Both the position numbers and the translations under genes were made by a program. A stretch of DNA of 64,000 bases from positions 3,539,001 through 3,603,000 of the forward strand of contig CALNXK010000034.1 in NCBI GenBank assembly GCA_942486035.1. Direction: 5' to 3'. Positions 10,781-22,900 of the stretch are shown here, piece by piece. Every line of letters begins with the position of its first letter. Positions within the stretch are counted from its first letter, which is position 1. The stretch comes from Porites lobata (taxonomy: Eukaryota; Cnidaria; Anthozoa; Scleractinia; Poritidae). Below the pieces are notes generated by a model that was not told the DNA's origin, searched no databases, and saw nothing but the letters and a program-made list of their open reading frames with translations.

Positions 10781-11926
10781 TATCTTTTCTATCATTATAA
10801 CATAGAATCGTAGACTTTAACATCCTCGTTCTATTCGACTGGGTTTCTAAACTTGATTGTATACTTGGTTACAAACCTAGCTTCTGCAAAGCGAAATGGA
10901 AGGCTTTATATTGAAAGAAAAAAGGTTAATGCAATTCTATATTAAATGGATTGGAGGCTTTCGAAATGTTAGTTTGAAAACATTTTTATTTAAAGGTACT
11001 ATGCGTTACAGTTCGACTGTAGGGTTGTCAGATACATCATTCTTCTTACAACGTAGGAAATGTCTTAAAGGGTGCCATAATAAGAACCTCTGAAATCATA
11101 GCTGGCACTGTTCAAATATCATTAGCCTCTAGAGACTATATACAACACAATACTCTTCTCAGCAATGTATTAGAAATATCTAGGTTGGGTTCCGAAGTTT
11201 TCCAAACAAGTTGCTTTAAAATCTGAAAAAGTTGCTCTCAACACAAGCAGACCACCTTCTGTTCTTGGGCCGAACAGAGGGAGATCTGCCCTTGCTCTCA
11301 AAAATTGTTTGTAACCAAATATTGACTGGATCATATTCGAACTACTTTCATTTTCATTTCAGTCTTGCTTATTATTATTCCATTTAAACTCATTCCTTCA
11401 TTTACTTTCAGAGTGCTATTCATTGATTTACCTGTGGTCGTTAAGAGAGCTTACATTAGCATGTTAAAAACCTATACAAATGGATCAACTCCTAGCTATG
11501 GTGTAAAACTAGTGATTTTCAACATTTGTCTCTATCCTTTACGCTATATATATGCACATTTGCACTGTCATATATTGCCAAGAAAAATAACTTTTGCGTA
11601 TCTCAGACTACGTACCACAGTCAAGCGTCGCTGTCAATCTGACAGCTCCCCAGCGAAAACGGATTCATGGAGATATTCGCTCCTGTTGGTATTCAGTTTC
11701 CTCGACTGTCCATAAAGTAGAAACTCCCCTAAGACGGACACTTAAGTGAAGTTCAAAACGTCGAGAGCTTGTTTATGCGTTAACTACCAAACGTGTAGTT
11801 AAGGTGGCTAGATTGGTCAAGTTTTTGAATGGATCGTTCCTTAGACTAAACTAAATAACGTCAGTCACCAAAATTACTTTAATTAAGTTATTTTATGTTA
11901 GGTTATTATTATTATTAGGGGCGTAG

Positions 11927-12315
11927 CTATCAGTATGCACGGTGCGCACGTGCGTACCTGATCACGAAAGCCAGTCGAGTGTAAAAAAAAAATCGAATAA
12001 ACTGATAAAAGATTACATCAACGTAGAGTGCTTTTGTCAGTCAAAGACAATATGGCAAATAAACAAATCAGTCAATTGTAAATTAAAGACTGAGATACTT
12101 AAGCGCTAAAGCGATTGATGATAAACCCAAAAAGTCGTCAAAGAAATCTGCGACTTACTAATGTCATTTCATAGACAGTAAAAACGCTTTGGCTTGTAGT
12201 GTAACCTCACCTTTCATCAAGGGGTAATAGATTTGGGACTTAGGGAAGGGAGCTGGGAAATTTGAAAACTGAATTGTGTGTACCTGTGGAAAGAATCCTG
12301 GCTGGCTACGCCCCT
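11927..12315. mobile_element. MITE with AGGGGCGTAGC terminal inverted repeats
   Basis: AGGGGCGTAGC at 11927 and its reverse complement GCTACGCCCCT ending at 12315 bound 389 bases without a meaningful ORF. The class is not certain; this kind of end is seen in hAT-type MITEs. Confidence 0.55.
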
Positions 12316-12584
12316 GCCTGTCTAAGTTATACTACAACGCCTACTTTCCAACTCCTGAAATTACCGTTGTTTAAATCAATATATGGCCAGTGCAAAGCTG
12401 TGATGCCCTCACTTCAGGCATGCCCTAAGATTACCTCAACTTTTGGCTTGGTTTTAATTTGACTTTTCTTGGTGCGGACAGAACTGATGACTTTCTACTT
12501 CCATTGGCTTCTATTAAGAGCCTGCAAATAACAATAAATAGTATAAGTAATTCAGTCTCAAAAATGACTTCAGGTTAGACTGCG

Positions 12585-12745
12585 AACAGTCTATTTTTTT
12601 TTCTTCAAAGTTAATCCACGCGTAACCTATGCACCCAAGCAGCGAGCTGTGAATCCGTGAGCAGCAATAAACGTCTTCGTTTGCAAACGCGCTGGCTCAG
12701 ATGAGAACTCGGTGGATAATGAGAGAAAAGGCGTAACTTCTGTAA
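12585..12745. repeat. Dispersed repeat, copy 1
   Basis: Shares with 58447-58592 the blocks AATAAACGTCT/GATAAACGTCT, TTTGCAA(A/T)CGCGCTGGCT, AGATGAGA and AGAGAAAAGGCG. Each copy also carries a GACTGCxAxCAGTCTA motif, but at opposite ends. A short interspersed element of unknown class. Confidence 0.5.
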
Positions 12746-13401
12746 CTTTAGGTGTACTTATTGAGAGAGGGCTTATACCGTCGTGTATAGTGATTATCGT
12801 GACAAAGTATTGCTTTTTTAAGCCATTAAGACGATTACAGCATCCCATATTTATATTCGCAGGTATAGAAATAGAATATATTGAGCGAAGTTATCACAGA
12901 ACGTTTTCAGTGCAGCTGTTCTGGATTTGGAAACTCGGATGAGGGATTTAGATCTGTAGGAAAAGAAAGGATTAAAATGTACTTCATCAGCGAAACGTTT
13001 GTATAAGTGAATCTTCCATATTGTCTAGCTTCATGTAGATACAGTTAGTGAATGGGTGATTCCCGGGGAAACCCCATATATACATTTGACGGGGATGCTA
13101 GTCGGAAAATTAAAATTAAATCTTTAAGGGAGACCAGTGTGAGTGTGGCTCAAGCTTAAACTGACCCCTAAAGGAGACTATAGTAAAACAGACATTGCGG
13201 CATTTTTTGTAAATGTCTTAATGCAGAGCCCTGAGCGATACCTGAATAGGCAAATATAGTGACCTTTGGTCCCAAACACCCTAAGTGAGACAAAAATCTG
13301 CAATTTACACTTCTACGGGAGACGACCAGTATCCCCGTCACTTGCTCATGGGAGTCCCCCGCGAGGGGTTATTGCACGAGCCACATATTAACGAAGAGAA
13401 C

Positions 13402-13910
13402 TTACAGTTGTGTTTTGTTTTTTGAGCCCTTGTTACCAGGCTTTATCCAGTAAAACTTGGCAGGGCCGTGCTTTGACACAAATGATATCTCAGAGGCCAT
13501 CCCGTTGATCATGCCTTTATGGAATGACTCATCTTTTAAATGATCTGCCCTATTTTCATCAGTTTTATTGTCCTTTTTATCGTGACTTCTAGCCTTCATT
13601 AATCTAGGTACGTCTTGCTTTGAGACTGCATCTTCATCATCGACATCATCTTCCTCGTCCTCGTGGCTACTTTTGTGTAATTTATGTTTTTTACGTCTAT
13701 GCCCATGGCTTATTTTTTCATCATCGCCTTCATTATCACTATCATCATCATCATAGCTTTCATCATCGTCGTCATTATCATGATCTTCGTGGACATCGTC
13801 TTTGTTGTCCTCATCTTCATCGTCGTAATTTTCTTTTTCTGACACGTCTTCTACATCCGGGATATCATCATTGTCCGAGTCATCTTTCGAGTCGTCTTCA
13901 TCATCGTCCT
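13402..13910 (-). other. Polyanionic C-terminal exon
   Basis: The last exon has 169 codons after the split codon. The first ~75 residues are dominated by Asp and Glu, with runs such as EDDDEDDSKDDSDNDD and interspersed Ser that could be phosphorylated. A short basic His/Lys/Arg patch (HRRKKHKLHK) and a second acidic stretch follow, and the end is Lys-rich and polar. Acidic Asp-rich tails are known in calcium-binding and biomineral-associated proteins, and coral skeletal matrix proteins include Asp-rich members; a calcium or mineral role here is inference only. Confidence 0.8.
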
Positions 13911-16900
13911 CTTTAAAATGAACAGTCAAAATGTATTAGTTCAGTGGTCCTGCTGGCACCCAGCTCTTGTTTCAGAAGCACTGATAAAAAAAGTTGACTG
14001 CACTTCGCACTCCCCCATGTAAGGGTCTTAACGTATTACTCTACTACTAGGTTGTCTTATAGATGAAGGCGGTACTAGGCGCAAAAGGACTTCCCGGAAA
14101 AACTTCTGGGTGTGAGTTAATTGTCCAGTGGAGGTTTAGAGATGTTAGTCTGCATCAAACCGCCAAAGCTACCTTGTTCCGTCTATTATATTGTTCAGTA
14201 GGTTTTTCTCTTTTTATTTGTCAACAAGAATTTGCAGTTGCTTATTTCTAACTTGGAGGAGGCTAGAGATCAAGGAGTGCCTTATTATTCGTTATTGATA
14301 AAACGTTATTTTGACGGAAAATGTAAGAATATTTCTTATAATCAAATTATAGAGTTGAACTTGCCAGAACAGTGTGCGTATTGATCAAATGCGTCTATAA
14401 ATCGAGTGCACACCTAGGCATATTTGCCTCCGAATTAACAGTTTCAAACCGTTTCCAAAGCTGTTTTTCCAGCATTATATGTAATACAGAAAGATATTTT
14501 AGTTTCCTGTCCATTTTAATTCTATTTTATCGCTCGCTCTAGACGACTTTATTTTGTGAACCAAATTGCACTGAAAGCTGTTTTACCGTCAGTTTTCATC
14601 ACGCGACCAGGCGGAATAAAATGAGTCAATGATGACTTATGTAAAGCAGCGGTTCGGGCCAGGTGTGATGTTTTATTCTTTTTCATCTTTGCACAACTTT
14701 GCCAGTGTATTAATGCTTGTTATTTACCTACGCATTCGTCCAGTATTCGTTCAGTATTGGTAATAAACGTCGGTTTACACTGAGCGTCGGCGACACAGTG
14801 AGCTGTCAAGTCAACTTTACATGCCTTTTCAAAACATGGGTCGAAGCCGCATATCGTAGTGGCGGGTACTGTTAAGATGCCTGTTAGTTTAAAGAAGAAA
14901 GTCGCTGAGTGGTACAAACATGATAATGAACTATGGTGGCACAAACGTGGAGGGTTTGTTCATACGTTGTGCCCGAGTACGGTAATAGCTGGGCACCAAT
15001 GGGCCCAATACCTGGAACACCCTTTTTATGGTACCCACGCCCGACGCTCGTGTACACAGTCGAGACCTTATATACTGTTTTCGTACCCCTAACTTCCTTG
15101 TCACTCACGCTTCAAAATGGTTTCTGACGGGGTGATATGGAGCAAACACAGTTACATATAGGGCACCCACGGTGTGAGCAGAACACCATTTTGTGCTAGT
15201 ACCCAGGAACGAGCGAGTGGGCACTAAATCTAAACATAGCCTAATAGTTATTTAACAACATGTCAATCACTTACCTCTGCAGTAAGCTCTTTCTCCGTCT
15301 GCACCAAAAAAGATAGGCTTGCACTTATAGGACACTACACAGCGCTCCGCTTCATTCGTGAAACAAGCAGATTTTTCACAGGGGTTGAAATGACAAACTT
15401 GTTCTGGAGGAACAGATAGCACAACTGCATCTCCTGCAATAATAAAAAATGTGTAGTTTGTTTTGCCTAGTTCGTTAATCGATCTCTTCTAGGCGTAAGC
15501 CTTGAAGTGGAATTTCTGATCTACAACCAAACAGGGTTGACGAGAATGTAGTTTTTACTCATAAAAAATTTAAACCAATGCTCCATTTTATGTCAAAGAA
15601 TTGTCCAACCCGCGCGCCCAGCCGAAAATAAACAACATGAAAATATAGATCTACGTGGAAATTAGGAATTATGCAGCAAATGAACACGTCCGGAAATACA
15701 ACTTCTATAACAAGGTTCAAAGAACAAGACCTTAACAACCAGTCTGTCAAAATAAATCATGACCAGAGTGTCCACAGAAAGTTTTAAACTCTTACCTTTG
15801 CATGACTCGATAATTTTTCCATTCGTGTTAAAGAAAACTGGTTTGCATTCGGAGTCGCTTACACACATGTTTGTGGGAGTGGTTAAACATTTAGCCACCT
15901 TGCAAGGATGATAGCCGCACATTTCAACTGGGTCCTTCCGAATGAGGAAATTCTCGTCTGAGGTTAAAAAGGAAAAAAATCACTGGAGTTCGCAAAATAC
16001 TTGTTAAAGGTCAAATGAACCAAAAAATTGGCATATTTTCTTTTGTCGCTTTACCTTCACCAAACACTAAAAAGAACCATCCTAAGTGAGATTTGGGTAA
16101 AGATTTTTCTTCCCAAGCCTTCACAGAAAGATAAAAGATCAAAATTCGAGCATTCCCGATGACTTCACGAAAACGTTTCTGAAATGGCCGCGTGATAGAC
16201 CATGTAGACTGGAGACTACGTGACGTGAATGTTGGTCTTTCAGGGCGGAAAAACGTTCTGCGCAAGCTTCTGCGCATCCTTTATCGTCTGCGTTTGTCGC
16301 GTTTGTTTGTCTCGTTCTTTGAGAGTTCTGAGTGAGTGAATGAAATACACGAGGTGCGAACGTTTGCTCGTTGTAAAGGCTTTTTTTTTTGTTTCTGTTG
16401 TTGTTGTTTTTTCGTCACTTGAAAATTACTTTGGATTCAGAACAACCGATGTTAGAGTAAAAACAGATCATTCCGTCAGTCTGAGGTGGAAGAAAACGTT
16501 TTGAACATTTCCAAACAGGTTTGTATTTTTCTAATACTTGTGCATTCGATTTGTGAGTTGATTTTGTGTCCAGTGCTTCGCCTTCTTTCGCCGGGTTGAA
16601 TTAAAACCTGCTTGTATTCTCTTATTAGTAGTTATGGTTACTTTTTTTACATGCCCAGATTTATTTACCTTTGCAGAATTAGCTTTATCCTTGTCTTCAG
16701 TCAAATAACCGTAACGGCTAACGCATGCGAGTGAACAACCTTGTGCGCTTTTAAGTTTTTAAGTTTTAAAAACTTTCTCGGAACTTAAGAAGGCCAGCAA
16801 GCTTACTCGAGAAGAAAAGACTACTTCGATCATTTTTCTGTTGCTCAAGTAATAATAGTCAGAATTTTTTTTTTCTTTAGTTTTTTCAGTTTTAATTACA

Positions 16901-19900
16901 TGTACATAGTTTTGTTATCTTACTGAGTGGAGAACGACAACTGCCGGTAGTGACTATAAAACAATCGACTCTTTGCCCGTAAACAATTGCTGGAGCTGGA
17001 TTTGACTGAAGCGAGCAAAATAAATCCTTATGTGGAGTTTGCTGAGTTTAATTTGCTTGAATGAAGACCCTCGCATGAACCAGTTATTAAAAATAGCTAA
17101 TCTAGCTACATTGAAGTAGTCGGAATCATGGCTTGGCTGCGAAGCTTTCAACTGATTTTTTGCTTTTAAGATCTTCACAGTAGGCTGTTTCCGTACAGAA
17201 AATTCACTTCTTTGTCAGCAGGTATAAGAGCCTTAAGCCCTATATTTTTTTCATGAAATATTTTAGTGATCTGCGAAGCTAGAAGTGTCCGATCGAGCGT
17301 GGGTTTTAAAATACGCTGTGGCTATAGCGTTTAAAATATCAGCCCGAGTGCGACAAAGTTCAGTGACTTCAAACACATTGTGGCCGGCAAACTTGAATTT
17401 CTTTGTCCACGGTGGAGCTTCGGACCTTATATATCCAGGAACTTCCTTATATGAACACATTTTGTGAATGCATCTTGAAAAAAATCGGACTTACGCACGC
17501 ACATTTCCAGTACAACTCAAGGAAATTAGTAAATGTCGTTAAAGACAAATTGCCTGTTCTTTTCAGGTTTCTGGCCGCACAAACCACTTCTGCGCCAAGC
17601 CGACTCGAAAAACTCTGTTTTGAATTTCCCGCTTTTTTTTCACCTGACCAACATTGACGTCACAAGCTGTTTTTTCCGACAATTTTTCCGATCGCTCTAC
17701 GAAGACAAGGGCGAAAAAACAGCAATTTTTAATTGCGAATATCTCGGAGATACTTGCTTCAATTGAGCTGAAACTTCATGGTATGTTTATTTGGTTCATA
17801 TTAAACACATTTCAGTAGAATAGAACTAAAATAAAGAATGTCGAATTTTTGTTCATTTGACCTTTAAATGAACGAATTTCACTTTCTGTGAATGTAACCG
17901 AAAATGCAGTCGAACCTTTAACAACAGTCACCTCCCCTCAACGTTCACGTATTCCTATGGTTTACAAATTCCGCTCGATTTCCGCAGCACTCCATAATAA
18001 TCAATTAATCGCTAAAGTGCGCTCCAAGTTGCCAAAAAAAAAAATCTTAACAAGGGCCGTCTAACTCCACTACTAAAAAACAGCCGCCTATCCACAAAGG
18101 CAACTAAAAAGGGTCGCAAGCTGCCAAAATAACCTCTCCACTAAGGCCGGCCATGCAAGTCCACCTCCAGTTAAAACTTACCCCTCTTCCTATTCAAGGA
18201 GTATCCACTTTTAGGTGAAGGTTGGGCTGCAGTATTTTACCCGTCAAGTGGTTTGGTGTTAGAGAAAAAATGTACACTCACCTGGACAACTGTGATCGTT
18301 GCATCGTTTCCTTTGAACGCGTGGTCCGTGGCAGCCGTGTGAAGGTTTTCGACATCTGCGTCTTCTTTTTTTCACTCCGCCACCACACGAATGGGAGCAT
18401 CTACTAAATGAAGACCACGGACCAAATCCCAGCGTTGCTGAAACAAAGGCCAACGACACCTGGTTAGTAAACTATCGTTCAAAAATAGTTCTCCATATGA
18501 AACCTATACCTAGTAAAAAAAATTCTAATGATGCGTCATGCCGCTTGAACATATTCTTGTACCTTATATGTAAACCAGGCCGTAGTAAACGTGACTTACA
18601 TTTACAATGTTTCCTAGGGCATTTCATCTCCTGAACTAGTGGCCCTGCGCACGGTTTTCCCCCATTTGCTGGTAGTGGGTTGTTACACTTCCGTTTTCTT
18701 TTTCTTTTTGATTTCCCACAGTATCGACACACAGACCACGAGGACCACTCTGACATACCACCGTTAACTGCAACGTATAATGCGACTAGGTTTTCAAAAT
18801 CTTTACTCTCGTTACACCTTTGAGTTGTGTTAGACTAAGGGTGAATATATTTTTTCCTTTTTTTTAAATTGTGCTAAAGTACTGCCTTTTATTATGGTCT
18901 TCAGGTCTGGATCACAATGAAAATGAGTTTCAGGTGAGGGTAAAGATGTCACTATATTTGGCGAATTGATCAGTTCTACTTATGTAAACATTAACTTGAG
19001 ACTGGAGTTTGTTGAAGCGAGCCCGGCCTTTTGCCTACCCCCAAATGAATTAATTTACATTAATTTGAGAGGTTGGCAGAAGGCCGGGCTCGCCTCAACA
19101 AACTACAATCTTAAGTTAATGTTTACTTAAGGTCCTTAAGTTGAACTGATCGATTCGCCAAATAAACTGACATCTTTAATATATATATGTATGTCTGTGA
19201 AAACGTTAGTGCCACAGTAAAGTATGTAGCTCCGTAACATTATAAAACGTCACAAATTTCAAAAAAGAAAAGCATTTATGACTGAAGAGTTCAGCTTACC
19301 AATACCAGAAAGTAATAAAAAGACAAAATCTTCGCAAACATGTTGTATATCATATCTTACGTTTACCTGGACATTTCTGTGATGCGCATGGTCTTGCTTG
19401 CATCCTCTGACCCACGCAGTCTTTTCCATTACCCTGTGGGGGAGGGTTAGTACAGTAACGCTGCCGGGTACTAACCGCGTTGGTGTTGCAGGTTTTGCTA
19501 CAAGCTGACCATGCTGTCCAACCAGTTAATCCTCCATCCACTGACGACAAAACACAAAGGGGTCATGTTCAACCATAAAAATGTCGGGTAGTAAGAACCT
19601 AATAGTTTTTGGCGCTTTAGGTCATACACGAAGAGTAAAGTCTGTTAGAAAAGGAGCGAATAAACTTCTGTTTCTTGTGGGTTTTAATTTTATGTTTCAA
19701 CGAAAAGATAATGTTGGCTCTTCTCGATCAGAAATTCCAGCTGAGACAAAGTTGCATGTAAATTAACTGATAAATACAGAAGTACTGAATTAAATCTCGA
19801 CTACAAGTCAGCTTCGCAACTTAGATTGCAATTAGCATAGTTACATTCCTTTTCAACCAATTTCATTTCCTCTTTTGGAAGGTGAAAACGTACCCGGGCA

Positions 19901-22900
19901 TTTGACCAACTGGCATGGCTTGGTCTGTTTGTACAGTCCCTGACAACCCGTCTTCACTTTGCAGGTTCGTTCACGTGACATCACAGCTTTGGGCGAACAC
20001 GTGGCGGAACACTTTGACCAAGGCGACCAATCGGAATAGCCTGAATCTGAAGATGAGTTAACCGCTGATGAATTTGATGAGGTGATTGGAGGCTGAGATG
20101 GTTGAGGATTTGAATTAGCTGCTATTGAGACTGGTTCGTTCAATGTATCTAATGTGTCACTTAAAGCTGTCAGAAAATGAGAGGAAAGCAATATATTAGT
20201 GAAAGATAATGAATGGAAAGGCGAACTGTTAACAAAACTGTAAGTCATTGCTTAGTAATTTTAAAGCGGAACTATCATAATAATCTCCGACTTCTGGCTC
20301 TCCTGTAAGCGACCACCCGAAATTCGAAGATTTAGATGTCGCTTACAAGAATCGAACAACTGGGAGTCTGTTCCGAGAAGAATTCCAAACACATCTTCTG
20401 TTTGGAAAAAAATTATTGTATGCAATTTCTTAGTACCAACGTGTGAAGTTCCATGTTGTACTAAAAATTGTTCGCATACTGTGATCAGTGTAGTAGATAC
20501 TGAAAACGTAGATGTCAGATCATGAGTCAAGTGGTTTCTTACCTCAAGAGGAAAGAAACGATGGAACATTAAAGAACCGTGACCACAAAAAGTGGTCGCA
20601 GTCGTCTACGAGAACTTAACTACAGGGCTTGTAAGCGAAGATTCTGGTGCTTTTTACCGGATAGGTATCGTTTATGGGAGGGGTCGCACGTGGGGGTTCG
20701 ACATTATGCTAGATGAGAATTAGGAAGGCAGGGCGAGATAAACAAGCTAAACAAGAGAGACCCAAATCAATTCGGTCTCAAAGGCGGAAGCAAACTCAAT
20801 TTGCCGACTGTAACTTGACGTTATTTTTGCCCGACATTTTTTTAACAGTTTCCATGTAGTACTCTAGTAAAGAGAATAATTACACTACAGTAATACTACC
20901 ACCCTCGATGGAATACAAAACGTCGGACTCCTCCCTTCCCAGGGAGAAACCAATAAGCATTTATAGATATCAAATTCTTCACTAAGGATGTTGTGATTGT
21001 TTTTCTCCGACAAATCTCCCCCTTCAGTAGACAAGAGAAGCTTCGTTTTTTCTTTTTTGGTCACTCACCTTTTATGAGGGTATTGTTAGGCCTGACTGCT
21101 TCTTGCTCAGGACATAAAGGCACATTACACGCCATCTTTTCGATATTCGAACCAATGCACAGCTTTCCATCATTTTCCATCAGAGAGAACGAACACGTCT
21201 TCTCGCGTTTACGGTAAGAGCCACTACCACACGTCTTTGAACATTCGGACCAAGGGCTCCAATCGAATTCATTCTTCACGGAGACTGTCTCAAAAGTAAC
21301 GGTATTAATGTCATTTTAAGGTTCGGTCAGTTTCCTCCAATCGCAATTTTTCTGATCAGTGGGTATCATTCATTTCAGAGATGTATTTACATTCGGCAGA
21401 GCTAAACGTAGTGGCAGTGACAAAGAATATGTAAATACTTTCCTAATGTCTGAAATAGCCTGCGTAGCAGGTTCTCGCGCATTCTATATAAAACCTAACC
21501 GCGCCTGCCACGAAGGATATGTCTGAAAATGATATAATAACAGAATTGTATGTTGAGGTAATTTTTTCACTCTCTTATCATGGGGAAAAAAGATTTCTTC
21601 CACCAAACATGTAGAACTCACCCTCGAAGGTTGCAGATGTTTTGAGGCTCAATTTAGCCTCTCCCACAGTTTATCTCTTCCACACAGTAAAACAATTAAG
21701 GGGGAAATAATATGGTTGCATCCTACTTGAGACAAATGAGAACCTGCCTGAAATAATTGAATTCCAATTCCATCTTCAATAAATCGCACTGATTTAAATA
21801 GAAAATTACACTCACTGTTATGCGAGATCTTTCCATTAATCCCTAAATCTTCATTCAAAGCGAGATCATGAGGACATTTTGGAAGAAAACACGGTTTAAC
21901 TTCTGATGTGGAGCCAGTGCAGCTCTGACTGCTCGAGTTAAAACAGGATCGTTTACGCACGCGCAGTACATTTGAACCACAGGTTTTCGAACAAGGCGAC
22001 CACGGGCCCCACTCAGTGAATCCATCGGTAGAATTTGTTGTGGGTTTAACTGCAAAACATAATGATTCAGGAAAATGGGTGTTGGAATTTGTTCAAGCAT
22101 GCTTCTTAATACAATACACAGATATTTATACACAGATGTTGGGTAAGCCATGACAGGTACCAATAGACTGAGCAGAGAGACAGGGTATTTCCCATCCGAG
22201 ACAGAAAACAGTGTAACAGTAATTTGAGCCATCCATATACAACGTCATCGATTTAGGAGCAAAAATGTTCCCTGTTAGCTGTCTTAGGAGTAAAAGGGAG
22301 TTAAGCCCTTAGGAAATGAGAACCGTAATGGAGTTCTAACCTTTTCTTGAATTCACAACTTCGTAAAACACTTTGCTCATATTATAAAAATCCAGTTTAC
22401 GGAGGCAAGGAGACTTCAGGCAGTGTTGCCTTTCCGCATATCTCCCCTCGCAGTCTTCTCCACCGTACCTCGGGGGAGGGTTGGTGCAAGTTCTCTCGCG
22501 CTTCCGGTAAGAATCAGAACCACAAGTTTTGGAGCATTCAGACCAGTCACTCCATGGTGTAAACTGGCCGTCCACTTGAAATAAGAAAAAGTTAGGTCAA
22601 AAATGAGTCAATGAGTGTGAAAACGAACCTTTAACTCATACACAAACAAGTTGCTTCTGTGGGCTGGACGAAGTAGGTGACCTCAACTATCTCCTCCTAT
22701 TTCCACGAATCCCCCCGCAGCGCAAGGGATACTTTTCTATCTCACCCAAAGCATCATATCAAAAGGAGGCACTATGAAGAGCGAAGCTCATGCAGTAACA
22801 AACTTTGGAACCATCGACTAAAGATTTCAAGTCCAAAGAAGAACGTTACCAAAATTACTTCAAAATTTACATTATTACTCTTTGCGGTTACTTCGTTGAG

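Larger units (their letters stand above)
9735..13401. other. Intergenic region between convergent genes
   Basis: No exon of either neighbour and no other gene can be supported here. It holds the presumed 3' UTR of the vWA-LamG gene, inverted-repeat elements at 9993-10119, 10602-10780 and 11927-12315, a small relic of the 10602 element family near 11715-11750, and a dispersed repeat copy at 12585-12745. I did not find a clear AATAAA on the minus strand close after the stop of the TSP1 gene. Confidence 0.6.

Noticed and set aside
13620..13916. His-rich plus-strand frame.
   Set aside because: It is the complement of the Asp/Glu codons of the acidic tail exon on the minus strand.
22336..22400. 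Extension of TSP1 repeat 4 to the end of the open frame.
   Set aside because: The alternative donor there would be phase 2, against phase 1 everywhere else, and the extra residues do not look like TSP1.
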